Counted from the stretch's first letter, positions 8,101 through 16,575 are shown. The stretch: 27,155 bases of DNA from DAONDQ01 sp035402645 (GCA_035402645.1 DAONDQ010000027.1:1-27155); one strand, 5' to 3'. The notes: a model not told the origin generated them from the letters alone. Program-made: numbers and translations.

Positions 8101-11100
8101 ACAATCTATACGTGGAAGATCGTACCTCGTAATGCATTTGGAAGCACATCTGGAACACCAAGTGTATGGACATTTACCACGGGTCCTAATCCAGTCGTTT
8201 CATCATTCCCATATACGGAAGGATTTGATGCAACAACGTTCCCGCCATATGCGTGGGCGCTTGTTGGGACATCAACCTATAATTGGACACGTGTTACAAG
8301 CGGTACATCTCCGTCTGTTACACCACATAATGGTAGTACAGCAATGGCTTACAGATATACGTATTATGCATCTGATAAGCAAGGCTTGTCAACTCGCCCA
8401 ATTGCTATTCCGGGTAATGATTATCGTGTATCTTTCTGGATGTATCGTGATAACATGAGTACCAATTATGTTGATGAAGGTATAACAACATACTGCGGAA
8501 CTTCTCCTACGGATACCACATCCGCAACGAAGATTGGATTCATTAACCGCGATTATCAACAATACCCTGTAGAAGCTGCTTTCGGCTGGTATAAATATAC
8601 CTATAATTTAGGTGCCTCCGGTACAAAATATGTCATATTCCAGTCTTGCGGAGACGCTGGTTACAACATGTACATCGATGATGTTACAGTAGAACAGATT
8701 CCGCAGACTCCAGAAGCAGCCAGCACGCCATATCCAGCCAATAGTGCAACTCTGATTGGTCCAAGTCCTGTATTCACTTGGGCTCGGGGACCTATTGGTG
8801 CAGAACCAACCGGTTACAAGTTCTCACTTGGCACAACTGCTGCGGCAAATGAACTTGTCGATGCACACCCAAATGGCACGGCAACCACCTATACATATGG
8901 TTCAGCTTTGACAGCAGGAACTGTCTATTATTGGAAAGTCGTTCCATATAATGCTGCCGGTGATTGCTCCGCACCCATCACATGGACATTTACAACCGCA
9001 CCTGCAGTGACAGCAATTGCAACGACTCCAAGTCCTGCAGATGCAGCAAATCCTGTAATGATTAATGCACAGTTGAGTTGGGCAAGTGTCACAAACGCTT
9101 CAGCATATGATGTCTATTTTGGCACAACCTTACCTGGAGCACCCAATGCAACCGTGACAACAACAACATATAATCCCGGTACGATGACATATAACACAAC
9201 CTACACATGGAAAATCGTACCAAAGAATGATTTTGGTTTGACAAGTGGAACTCCAAGTGTTTGGACATTCACTGTTGGTCCAAATCCGACCGTTACAACC
9301 TTCCCATTGAATGAAAGCTTTGATGGTACAACCTTTGCACCATATGGTTGGACGAATTTGAAGTTAGCCGGAACAACGAATCCTGGATTATGGGATCGTT
9401 CAACATCCGGTTCTTCACCAACCTGTTCACCTCATACAGGTGCTGGGATGACATATTACAATTCCAACGGCATTTCTGCTGGCGGAATGGCTGTTCTTTC
9501 AACACCTCCGATGAATATTCCCGGTAATGATTATCGTGTAACATTCTGGGTATATCGTGAATTGAGTAGTTATTATAACACCGCCAAATACGCTGATGAA
9601 GGCGTAGGCGTATGGTATGGTACTTCACCAAGCGATACAACACAGTGCACACAGTTAACATTTATACCTCGTGATGGTGTATTTGCTCCGACTGTGGCAA
9701 CATCCGGCTGGTATCAGTATATTGTTCCATTTGGAGCAAGCACTGCTGGTAACGGTAAGTATCTTGTCTTCAAGGCAAAAAGCCAGTTTGGACATAGCTT
9801 GTATCTTGATGATGTATCGGTTCAGCAGATCCCGACAGCTCCACTTCCAGCCATTATCGGAAGCCCTGCAAACAATGCAGCTGGAGTTGCATTGGCTGCA
9901 ACCCTGAGTTGGACGGCTGATCCCGCTGGTCCCGCACCCACAGGTTACAAAGTGTACTACGGTACAGACAATCCACCTTTAACCATGACGGATTTGGGTC
10001 TGGTGACAACCTGGACTCCAAGCCCTGCCTTGGCACAGGATGGACATTACTACTGGCAGATCGTACCTTACAATGCACTCGGCGATGCAGTCGGTGCTCC
10101 TGTATGGAACTTCTACACAGTGGGTCGTCCTATTGCGGCTACAACTCCATCACCAGCTGATGGTGCCACGAACGTTGGACGTAATGCGACATTGACCTGG
10201 GCAACTGTTTCCACAGCCACCAGTTATGATGTGTATTTCGGAACGACGCTTCCTGGAACAGCTACAACGAACGTCACAACTACTAGTTATACTCCTGCTG
10301 CCATGGCAGCAACTACCGGTTATCAGTGGAAAGTTGTTCCGAAGAATACCTATGGTGATGCTCTGTCATGTCCGACCTGGTCATTCACGACAGGCACCGG
10401 CTTTGTTTATGCTGCATCTTATCCAACATCCACTGCGGATGATGATATTGGTCAGTTCATATTTGCCGATATCACAAATCCGTCAGTATTACCGGATACT
10501 TTAAACAGTTCTACATCAATCAATACGTATACTGATTATACGTCGATAACAGCACATGTGCTACAGGATCATATTTATCCTACAACTGTTCACCAGATCA
10601 ATCACTATGGCTTCTATACCTGTTGGGCAAAGGTCTTCATTGACTTGAACCAGAATGGTACTTTCGATACCGAAGAACAGGTATTTTCTGGACAAACAGC
10701 TAGTACGAATATGAAGGTTACCGCTAATATCACGATCCCTTCAGATGCAACACCTGGAACAACTCGTCTTCGTGTTGTATTAATGGAAGGGGGGTCTGAA
10801 TCAGCAACGCTGGCTACAGGTACCTATGGATATGGTGAAACAGAAGACTATACTGTAGATGTTACCGCTTGGACAGCACCAACTCCACCTAATCCTGCGA
10901 CTGTCGTTTATCCGACGGATCTTGGCACAGGTATTGGTCTGATGCCTACACTACGTTGGGCTTCTGGCGGTGGTGGTGCTATCGGTTATTATCTGTCATT
11001 AGGTACAGATAATCCACCTACAAGTATCCAGTATGAAAAGGATCTTGGCTTGGTGACCAGTTGGACTCCAGAAGTTGCTGATCTTGCTTATAATACTCGT

Positions 11101-13533
11101 TATTATTGGCAGATCATTCCTTATAATGCAAACGGCAATGCTTCAAGTTGTCCAGTATGGCAATTTGACACAATGCCAGATCCGACGATCACTTCATTCC
11201 CATGGAATGAAGGTTTCGATGACACTACTTTCCCGCCCACTGGCTGGACGAATTATGGTGTTTTGAAATCCAATGGTTCTGTGACAACCGATGCAATGTG
11301 GAACAGGGTTACTTCTGGTACTTATAGCGCAACTGCTGGTGCTGTAAAAGCTACTTGGAACCATGCATCTACAGCATGGGCATGTTTACAGACACCTCCG
11401 ATTAACTTACCTGCAGACCATGGACTTTCCTTCTACTGGAAGGATGCTGACAGTAAGGTTGCCAGCCATGACTCTACCTTCTGTGAGATTTCGACAGATG
11501 GTGGTGCTCACTGGACCTTGCTTGCAACACTTTCAGCAGCCTCATCTCAAAGTTCATATACACAGGTTCAAATCAATCTGAACGCTTATGCAGGTTCAGG
11601 TCGACTGATTCGTTGGAGAGACGGTACCGATGGAACATATAGTGCTTATGGTACATTTGTTGATGCCATCAAGATCGAAAATATCGGTAATCCACCTCTT
11701 GCAGCAACGACACCAACTCCAGCAGATAATGCTAATGATGTAGGTATTACTCCGACACTCAGTTGGGTGAACGGTGGCGGAATTCCTAGCCTGTACAATG
11801 TTTATCTTGATCAAAACGCTGATCCAACCACACTGATTGGTTCACCGACAGGTACAACATTGACGGTTACGACACCGCTTGCTTATAGCACTACATATCA
11901 CTGGAAAGTTGTTGCCCATAATGCATATGGCGATGCAACTGGTACTTCAATCTGGACATTCGCAACACAAGCAGATCCTACAATATCATCATTCCCATAT
12001 ACAGAGAACTTCGATGCTGTAACAACACCGGCACTTCCTGTAGGCTGGACATCTGAAACTTATAGCGCTCCATCAATTAACTGGGTGACATCAGGCGCAG
12101 ATCCAAATTCGTCACCGAACAGTGCGAGAATTGGTTACGATTATAGTAATCCTTTGGATGACTGGTTATTCTCCGCACCGGTTCAAATGGTTGCTGGTGG
12201 ATTCTATACAGTTACATTCATGTATGATACATCCGGTTCATATCCTGAGAATCTGGCTGTAGCAGTTGGTACAACACAGACAGCAACAGGTATGACGAAT
12301 GTTCTTTGGGCTGGTGAAGCAATTGAAAATGATGTGTATATGTCACAAACAGTTTCATATATAGCTCCAGCTGATGGTAATTATTACTTCGGCTGGCATG
12401 CATATAGTGATGAAAACATGTATTATATCTGCGTTGATGACATCGTCTTCAACCACCCAACAGAACCAGCGTTGTCTGTAGATAAGACTTCAATGATTCT
12501 TCCAGTCACACCGATTGGTGGTGGTTCATCAGATGCCGTTACAATCAGCAATATTGGAGTGGGAACCCTTACAGGTACCATTTCTTATTCTGCAGGATTG
12601 TCCGGTGAAACATCATTCGCCATCGATAACCTGACACCGTTTGTATTCGACGTTACCTACGAACCTACTGTGCAGGGACTCTTCACAGGAACTGTTACCA
12701 TCAATACTTCCTATGGTAGTGCAACAGTCAATGTGACGTCCAATGCCGGTATCGATGTGGCTGACTTTGAAGCAAACTTCCCGCCATGGTTCATGTGGGA
12801 TAACGATACCAACACTACATTAGGTTGGGGCTGGTACCGCGGTTTACCGCATACAGGTGTTTTCGCAGCTGGTGTTGATACTCATGATCAGGATGTCACA
12901 GCCGATGAATGGCTCATCACTTCCTGGTATCATATTACTGCCGGCGACAAGCTGTCCTTCTATTGGAGAACAACTGGAAACGAGACAGAATATCCTGAGC
13001 AGATGAAGGTTCTGATGTCCACAACCGGAAATACACCTACTGACTTCTCAACCGTCCTGTTAGATACAGGCCTTATCGTTCAGTTCGCGTATACCGGAGT
13101 GGAAATCGATCTGACACCTTATATCGGCCAGACAGCATGCTTCGCATTCAATTGCGTTTCTCCTGACGGCGGCTGGTATCTGATGGTTGACGATATCGGT
13201 ATGCCTGGTCTTGCTAATGTAACCGTTCCCACTAACCTGGCAGCGGTACCTGATCCGACAGGCGTTATATTGACCTGGAATGCAGTACCGAATGCAACAT
13301 CCTATAGAATCTACACATCCACTGATCCGTACGCAGCTCCTGAATTGTGGACTCTTCTCACAGAAGAATACACCAATTCCTACCTGGATGCTGTACCGAA
13401 TCCGATGCTGTTCTATAAGGTGACTGCCGTCAACGGTACCAAGGCAATGAATAATGCTCACGCATTCAAGGCTCAAAAACCTGTCACTGCCAAGATACTG
13501 AAAACTGCACCTGAAACGGGCAGAAAAAAATAA
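5101..13533 (+). CDS. giant secreted multidomain adhesin-like protein (FN3 / cleaved adhesin / GEVED)
   Basis: A 2810-aa exported protein. The start is ATG 5101, with GAGGAG six bases upstream; the in-frame ATG 5095 abuts that site. Signal peptide residues 1-23 end in MFA. A beta-rich N-terminal domain (24-200) beginning IQVGTGTTTN is followed by about twelve FN3-like domains, recognised by Y-D-V-Y-F-G-T and T-Y-Y-W-K-V-V-P strands, and seven cleaved-adhesin-like domains that open with FPYTEGFD-type and close with VDDVTIE-type sequences. Order: FN3, CA, FN3-FN3-CA three times, FN3-FN3, GEVED (about 1769-1924, with FIDLNQNG and GETEDYTVDV), FN3-CA twice, an Ig-like segment (about 2456-2550), CA, FN3, and a basic tail ending GRKK. 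The likely role is adhesion or glycan or protein binding at the cell surface. Unlike its neighbours it has no YPNPF-type sorting domain. Confidence 0.88.
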   Translation: MRNLLFRTILAIVLMFGITAMFADTIQVGTGTTTNTVLPIYSNYGYTYSQQIYTQAQIAHAGDIQKLRFWWASGVLTNNKDWVIYMGHTTKTTFSSTTDWVPLASMTQVFNGVVTAPAVPGWMEITLSTPFTYNNTDNLVIAVDENTSGYATSSWGSFTSGSNTGIYYDSDSTNPDPAAPPTASSRVSNLPRIQLAFPNSTVPLAATTPTPTDAATGIYLPTLTWVNTIGGGDPTSYDIYFGTSATPPFVQNQAGMTYTPTGLGWNTTYYWQVVPTNSFGGATACPIWSFTTVVDQTITSFPYTQSFDATTFPPIAWTNAIVSGPNTTLWARSTSQIHSGSACAYFYPSTSTASEVMLATPPVNLPSDNYRVTFWQYRTSTTSWPNSKVSVWYNTAANLTGAVQVGPAVAYSAAGTPNEMSTSGWYKYYCNLPAGSGGNGRYIILKAATTETPSFYVDDLTIEEATTPAPAIVTAPSIYPLFIDGLTTGQMITWTANTQGPAPTGYKVYFGTANPPTTFTDNGVSTSYNCGTLVANNTYYYKILPYNAVGDATYGQLGTFKTAVALTANVIGQVPATGASNVSNIGVLAWSTLTNATSYDVYFGTDSGAATLMANVVPITGASTVNWNPGELAYSTIYYWKVIAKNAAGASTGTPVVYNYTTWADQTVDLSSASVVQNFDAASTLPVGWTTFKVDATTASFSSWATSTTYAHSTTRSMGFNSSTGVLGTQAVLIAPRVNVPTDPSRVKFWIYRSTYGSNPNLSDEKIEVYESANPNLTGATLLTSIPRELAFAPTVATAGWYQYTATLPVSGVGKYIIFKGISQYGAYQYVDDVTIEKIPQTPEAAGIGAPANAATGIGPTQVLSWTAPIIGAAPTGYKVLFGTVNPPVTQVYDGTALSYDPGILTVGTTYYWKVLPYNGVGDCTSAVVWSFSTLPAVTGIASINSPANNGTDIMINASLNWYSVSNAASYDVYFGTAMPETPNANVTALTWTPPTMSYSTIYTWKIVPRNAFGSTSGTPSVWTFTTGPNPVVSSFPYTEGFDATTFPPYAWALVGTSTYNWTRVTSGTSPSVTPHNGSTAMAYRYTYYASDKQGLSTRPIAIPGNDYRVSFWMYRDNMSTNYVDEGITTYCGTSPTDTTSATKIGFINRDYQQYPVEAAFGWYKYTYNLGASGTKYVIFQSCGDAGYNMYIDDVTVEQIPQTPEAASTPYPANSATLIGPSPVFTWARGPIGAEPTGYKFSLGTTAAANELVDAHPNGTATTYTYGSALTAGTVYYWKVVPYNAAGDCSAPITWTFTTAPAVTAIATTPSPADAANPVMINAQLSWASVTNASAYDVYFGTTLPGAPNATVTTTTYNPGTMTYNTTYTWKIVPKNDFGLTSGTPSVWTFTVGPNPTVTTFPLNESFDGTTFAPYGWTNLKLAGTTNPGLWDRSTSGSSPTCSPHTGAGMTYYNSNGISAGGMAVLSTPPMNIPGNDYRVTFWVYRELSSYYNTAKYADEGVGVWYGTSPSDTTQCTQLTFIPRDGVFAPTVATSGWYQYIVPFGASTAGNGKYLVFKAKSQFGHSLYLDDVSVQQIPTAPLPAIIGSPANNAAGVALAATLSWTADPAGPAPTGYKVYYGTDNPPLTMTDLGLVTTWTPSPALAQDGHYYWQIVPYNALGDAVGAPVWNFYTVGRPIAATTPSPADGATNVGRNATLTWATVSTATSYDVYFGTTLPGTATTNVTTTSYTPAAMAATTGYQWKVVPKNTYGDALSCPTWSFTTGTGFVYAASYPTSTADDDIGQFIFADITNPSVLPDTLNSSTSINTYTDYTSITAHVLQDHIYPTTVHQINHYGFYTCWAKVFIDLNQNGTFDTEEQVFSGQTASTNMKVTANITIPSDATPGTTRLRVVLMEGGSESATLATGTYGYGETEDYTVDVTAWTAPTPPNPATVVYPTDLGTGIGLMPTLRWASGGGGAIGYYLSLGTDNPPTSIQYEKDLGLVTSWTPEVADLAYNTRYYWQIIPYNANGNASSCPVWQFDTMPDPTITSFPWNEGFDDTTFPPTGWTNYGVLKSNGSVTTDAMWNRVTSGTYSATAGAVKATWNHASTAWACLQTPPINLPADHGLSFYWKDADSKVASHDSTFCEISTDGGAHWTLLATLSAASSQSSYTQVQINLNAYAGSGRLIRWRDGTDGTYSAYGTFVDAIKIENIGNPPLAATTPTPADNANDVGITPTLSWVNGGGIPSLYNVYLDQNADPTTLIGSPTGTTLTVTTPLAYSTTYHWKVVAHNAYGDATGTSIWTFATQADPTISSFPYTENFDAVTTPALPVGWTSETYSAPSINWVTSGADPNSSPNSARIGYDYSNPLDDWLFSAPVQMVAGGFYTVTFMYDTSGSYPENLAVAVGTTQTATGMTNVLWAGEAIENDVYMSQTVSYIAPADGNYYFGWHAYSDENMYYICVDDIVFNHPTEPALSVDKTSMILPVTPIGGGSSDAVTISNIGVGTLTGTISYSAGLSGETSFAIDNLTPFVFDVTYEPTVQGLFTGTVTINTSYGSATVNVTSNAGIDVADFEANFPPWFMWDNDTNTTLGWGWYRGLPHTGVFAAGVDTHDQDVTADEWLITSWYHITAGDKLSFYWRTTGNETEYPEQMKVLMSTTGNTPTDFSTVLLDTGLIVQFAYTGVEIDLTPYIGQTACFAFNCVSPDGGWYLMVDDIGMPGLANVTVPTNLAAVPDPTGVILTWNAVPNATSYRIYTSTDPYAAPELWTLLTEEYTNSYLDAVPNPMLFYKVTAVNGTKAMNNAHAFKAQKPVTAKILKTAPETGRKK

Positions 13534-13644
13534 CTTGATAAAAAACGGGCGGGGATTATTTTATCCACGCTCGATAAAATCTGTAACTCGGTCTGTAAAA
13601 AAAAGACTACAAGAAATACTTGTGTTGAACCCTAAGGAGGTTAC
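13534..13644. other. 111-bp spacer with weak hairpin
   Basis: Contains an imperfect hairpin GCGGGGAT/ATCCACGC (13549-13570, one mismatch, loop TATTTT) with no U-tract, then A-rich DNA. Neither a convincing terminator nor a promoter was found, so read-through from the giant gene into the next two genes is plausible. Confidence 0.45.
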
Positions 13645-14334
13645 ATGAAGAAAGTGTTACTCCCAATCTTATTGCTCATGGCGATCAGCTTCATGTTCGC
13701 CGTTGAGTCAGCACCCAGCGCTATTGTTGGGTACGTGAAATACCAATGTGATACAAATGAAAATGGCGGCTTGAATCTGATTGCCCTTCCATTTGTGATT
13801 CCCTATACTCAAGCGAGTGAATTAGGTGATGCCATTGGAACCGATAACATTGACGCGATTAGTTACTGGGATGCTGCAAACCAATATTGGCTCTCTGCAT
13901 CATGGCCTGGTGAATGGGTTGATGATTTTCCAATTGCGTCGAATGATGTATTGCTAGTAAACTATATCTTACCAGCACCGACTACAACGTACTTTTATGC
14001 AATGGGCTCATTAGCGTCAAATCCTGTTTATTCATTTGATTTAAATGCCAATGGCGGGTTGAATACCATGATGGTTCCTTTGAATCAAGCTTCTTTGACA
14101 ACCGCAAGCGCACTTGGTAATAGTATTGGTGCAGAAGCAGGTAATATTGACGCAATCAGTTATTGGGACACTCCCAACCAGACTTGGTTTTCAGCAACTT
14201 GGCCTGGAGAATGGGTTGACGATTTCCCAATTAGTATTGGTATGCCTTTACTTGTTAACATCACTTCAAGTGGAGTAGTGTGGCCTGGTACTAAAAATGT
14301 TCAAAATTTGAAAGCTTCCAGAGCTTCAAAATAA
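13645..14334 (+). CDS. secreted protein made of one duplicated domain
   Basis: A 229-aa exported protein of no recognised family. Signal peptide about 1-19 (KKVLLPILL ... SFMFA). The mature part is two copies of one domain, about residues 29-121 and 127-214, with a period of about 99-100 residues. Both copies contain NGGLN, then NIDAISYWD (68-76 and 167-175), then W-(F/L)-S-A-x-WPGEWVDDFPI (the WPGEW segment at 87-97 and 187-197), then an LLVN strand. Copy 2 ends in VVWPG. The tail is short and basic (NLKASRASK), and no sorting domain is present. AGGAGG precedes the ATG at good spacing. The next gene follows after 15 bp, so the two are almost certainly co-transcribed. The aromatic, acidic repeats look like a ligand-binding or packing surface, but function is unknown. 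Confidence 0.85.
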   Translation: MKKVLLPILLLMAISFMFAVESAPSAIVGYVKYQCDTNENGGLNLIALPFVIPYTQASELGDAIGTDNIDAISYWDAANQYWLSASWPGEWVDDFPIASNDVLLVNYILPAPTTTYFYAMGSLASNPVYSFDLNANGGLNTMMVPLNQASLTTASALGNSIGAEAGNIDAISYWDTPNQTWFSATWPGEWVDDFPISIGMPLLVNITSSGVVWPGTKNVQNLKASRASK

Positions 14335-14349
14335 CGTAGGAGGATGAAT

Positions 14350-16245
14350 ATGAAGAAAATAATACTGTTAGTCATTGTTTTCGCAACTCTATTAAGTCTT
14401 GCAAATGTGTTTGCTGCTAATCCACGTACAGTTATGCAGTTAGTGCAATATGCTAACGGTACACAGCCACCATATACTGTTGGACCATTAACACTCAGAG
14501 CTTGGTTTGCAGAACGCCCAACAGAAATTTTAACGTCGATTGCTAATCCAACGCTTGTGAAGTTTCAAAACTTAACTACCGCACCAGCTGGGACTTATGC
14601 AAGTGTTAATTGCTCTGGCTTTGCTTCAGCATGGAGCACAGCAGGTGGAGAACACCTGACCTTAGAAATCACAGATACTCAGCATGGAAATGTAATGGTG
14701 ACGACAATAATTGTCACTCCATCCGGTTCTGCTTTGATTAAAATCACAACACCCATATTCATTCCATGGCCTGTAGTAACCACAACCTTAGTCCCCGCCG
14801 AAAACCCAACTCCAGCAACTGGTGCACCAGGCGTGGCAGTGGCAACTTCACAGGTTTCCTGGACTTATCCTGTTAATGCAGAAACCATCACCCCTGCTGT
14901 TGGCTACAGAGTCAAGTTTGGTACCGCATCAGATCTGGCTGGTGTTTCAGCAGTTTATGTAACAGGCACAACCTTTACATTACCTGCTCTTGCATACAAT
15001 ACAACGTACTACTGGCAAGTTGTTCCAACCGATGCAAGTTCAAAAAAGAATGCACCCAAGACAGATGCATCAAACTGCCCAATTTGGAACTTCCATACAG
15101 AGTCAGAAGTACTACCACCGAACACGATTTACCCAACAGAACCCGGAGCATTCGATTATCCTGCAAGCAATCCATTGAATACAATTGGCATTGGCTTCAG
15201 CGGAACAATCAGTGCACCCGGAACCTTGGTATTTGGTGAAGTAGTTCCTGCAAAAGCCGGTACCTATCATGGCTACTTGCATGTGGAACATGTTTACACA
15301 GTATCTGCCAGTGATCAGGCAATCCTGAATCACGCAACATTGAACTTCAACTATGGTGCAGCAGCCGGTTACAAGTATGTTGCAATTCACTGGGGCGGAA
15401 CCAATGATGGTTACTATCCAATTGATCATCCTGAAACAGCCGGTATCACAACACCTGGTTACTATTTCAATGGTGGTGTGAGCGAAGGTGCTCCATATGA
15501 CTTCCCATTGGGAATGGCACCATTCACAGGCGCAGGTTATGCCGGTGGCATCCTGACCGTTGGACCTATCCCGAACTACACAGCTAAAGATGCTGGTATC
15601 TTCGAAATCATCCTTGGTAAGGACGTCGATCTTCCAGTCGAGTTGTCATCCTTCAATGCTGTTGCTACAGCACAGATGTTTGTCAGCTTGCAGTGGACAA
15701 CCGAATCCGAAACCAATAACCTTGGTTTCAACGTTCTTCGTTCTGAAGACAGCAACCTTGCCAATGCAGTTCGTGTAAACAACATGGGCATTATTGGCGG
15801 TACCAACACATCAACAGAACACACCTACAAATTTGATGATACGAATGTTGAACCACAGACCACATACTACTACTGGCTTGAAATGGTTAATAACGACCTT
15901 TCCAGCACATTCACCAATTATGTGATGGTTGCAACTGGTGACAACAACAACCATGTTGTTCCACCTGTAAACACAACGGTTCTGAGAAGTGCTTTCCCGA
16001 ATCCGTTCAGTGCAAGCAGTTACACAACCATCTCCTTTGATGTTAAGAATAACGAAAATGCAACTCTTACCATTTACAACGTACTTGGTCAAACTGTGAA
16101 AACATTTGTCCGCACAACCGGTTCCTACAATATTCAGTGGAACGGTCGTGATGACAGGGGTGCACAGTGCGGCAGTGGAATTTATTTCTACAAGCTGACT
16201 TCACCCAGTGTTAACGCAACCAAGAAGATGGTTATTGTAAAATAA
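14350..16245 (+). CDS. secreted protein with FN3, HWGG module and type IX-like sorting domain
   Basis: A 631-aa exported protein. The start is ATG 14350, with TAGGAGG six bases upstream; the in-frame ATG 14344 abuts that site. Signal peptide 1-22 (ends NVFA). Residues 23-145 form an unrecognised beta-rich domain. An FN3-like domain follows (about 147-254, with YRVKFGT and TTYYWQVVPT). Residues about 274-428 form a module with YHGYLHVEHVY, IHWGGTNDGYYPIDHPETAG and FEIILG that recurs in the gene at 24467. Next is an LPVELSSF...GFNVLRSED module (428-534), common in sorting-domain proteins. The C-terminal FlgD-like sorting domain (544-631) reads AFPNPFS, IYNVLGQ, SGIYFYKL and ends KKMVIVK. It is expected to be exported by Sec, then across the outer membrane by a type IX-like pathway. 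A strong terminator follows. Confidence 0.9.
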   Translation: MKKIILLVIVFATLLSLANVFAANPRTVMQLVQYANGTQPPYTVGPLTLRAWFAERPTEILTSIANPTLVKFQNLTTAPAGTYASVNCSGFASAWSTAGGEHLTLEITDTQHGNVMVTTIIVTPSGSALIKITTPIFIPWPVVTTTLVPAENPTPATGAPGVAVATSQVSWTYPVNAETITPAVGYRVKFGTASDLAGVSAVYVTGTTFTLPALAYNTTYYWQVVPTDASSKKNAPKTDASNCPIWNFHTESEVLPPNTIYPTEPGAFDYPASNPLNTIGIGFSGTISAPGTLVFGEVVPAKAGTYHGYLHVEHVYTVSASDQAILNHATLNFNYGAAAGYKYVAIHWGGTNDGYYPIDHPETAGITTPGYYFNGGVSEGAPYDFPLGMAPFTGAGYAGGILTVGPIPNYTAKDAGIFEIILGKDVDLPVELSSFNAVATAQMFVSLQWTTESETNNLGFNVLRSEDSNLANAVRVNNMGIIGGTNTSTEHTYKFDDTNVEPQTTYYYWLEMVNNDLSSTFTNYVMVATGDNNNHVVPPVNTTVLRSAFPNPFSASSYTTISFDVKNNENATLTIYNVLGQTVKTFVRTTGSYNIQWNGRDDRGAQCGSGIYFYKLTSPSVNATKKMVIVK

Positions 16246-16260
16246 CCTTCTGATATAATC

Positions 16261-16295
16261 AAAGAGGTAGGATGAAAGTCCTGCCTCTTTTTTTT
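16261..16295 (+). terminator. rho-independent terminator
   Basis: The stem AAAGAGGTAGGA (16261-16272) pairs with TCCTGCCTCTTT (16279-16290), one G-U pair, around a TGAAAG loop, then a run of T to 16295. It ends the 13645-16245 transcription unit. Confidence 0.9.
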
Positions 16296-16337
16296 AGTTG
16301 AAATGTAGGGGTTTGCGGCAGTAAACCCGATCCCCAT

Positions 16338-16575
16338 GAACATCGGAGATGTGAAAGCGCATAGCCTGAGGTGTGAACCTCAGGTACATGAACACGCATT
16401 ACAATTATCTTTACCCCCGTTTGAACCCTTTATGGGTGACATCATTCCTGAGGTTTACACCTTAGGCTATGAGCGGACACCCTTGCAGGGTTTAATCGAC
16501 TCAGAGCATTTATCAGCAGAAGGTTTACACCTCAGGCTATGAGCGGACACCCTTCCAGGGTTTGAATGATTCAGA
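16338..16575. repeat. REP-like palindrome cluster
   Basis: Three related units. Each has a CCTGAGGT-type arm, a 4-nt loop and an ACCTCAGG or ACCTTAGG arm (perfect at 16365-16384, one mismatch at 16447-16466, diverged near 16518-16536). The last two units form a 70-bp tandem repeat (AGGTTTACAC at 16451 and 16521), each followed by GGCTATGAGCGGACACCC and an ACCCTTGCAGGGT-type palindrome (16479-16491). Related sequence occurs at 21263-21390. No transposase is nearby. The frame crossing it (16336-16542) is a by-product. Confidence 0.8.

Noticed and set aside
13060..13476. 138-codon minus-strand frame inside the giant gene
   Set aside because: Antisense shadow of a clearly coding frame with continuous FN3 and adhesin motifs. 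No ribosome site or family.
16336..16542. Short plus-strand frame of about 68 codons
   Set aside because: It lies wholly within the REP-like cluster and reflects the repeat units.
16338..16575. Possible CRISPR array
   Set aside because: Only two to three palindromic units at 70-bp spacing, with similar rather than unique intervening sequence and no cas genes.
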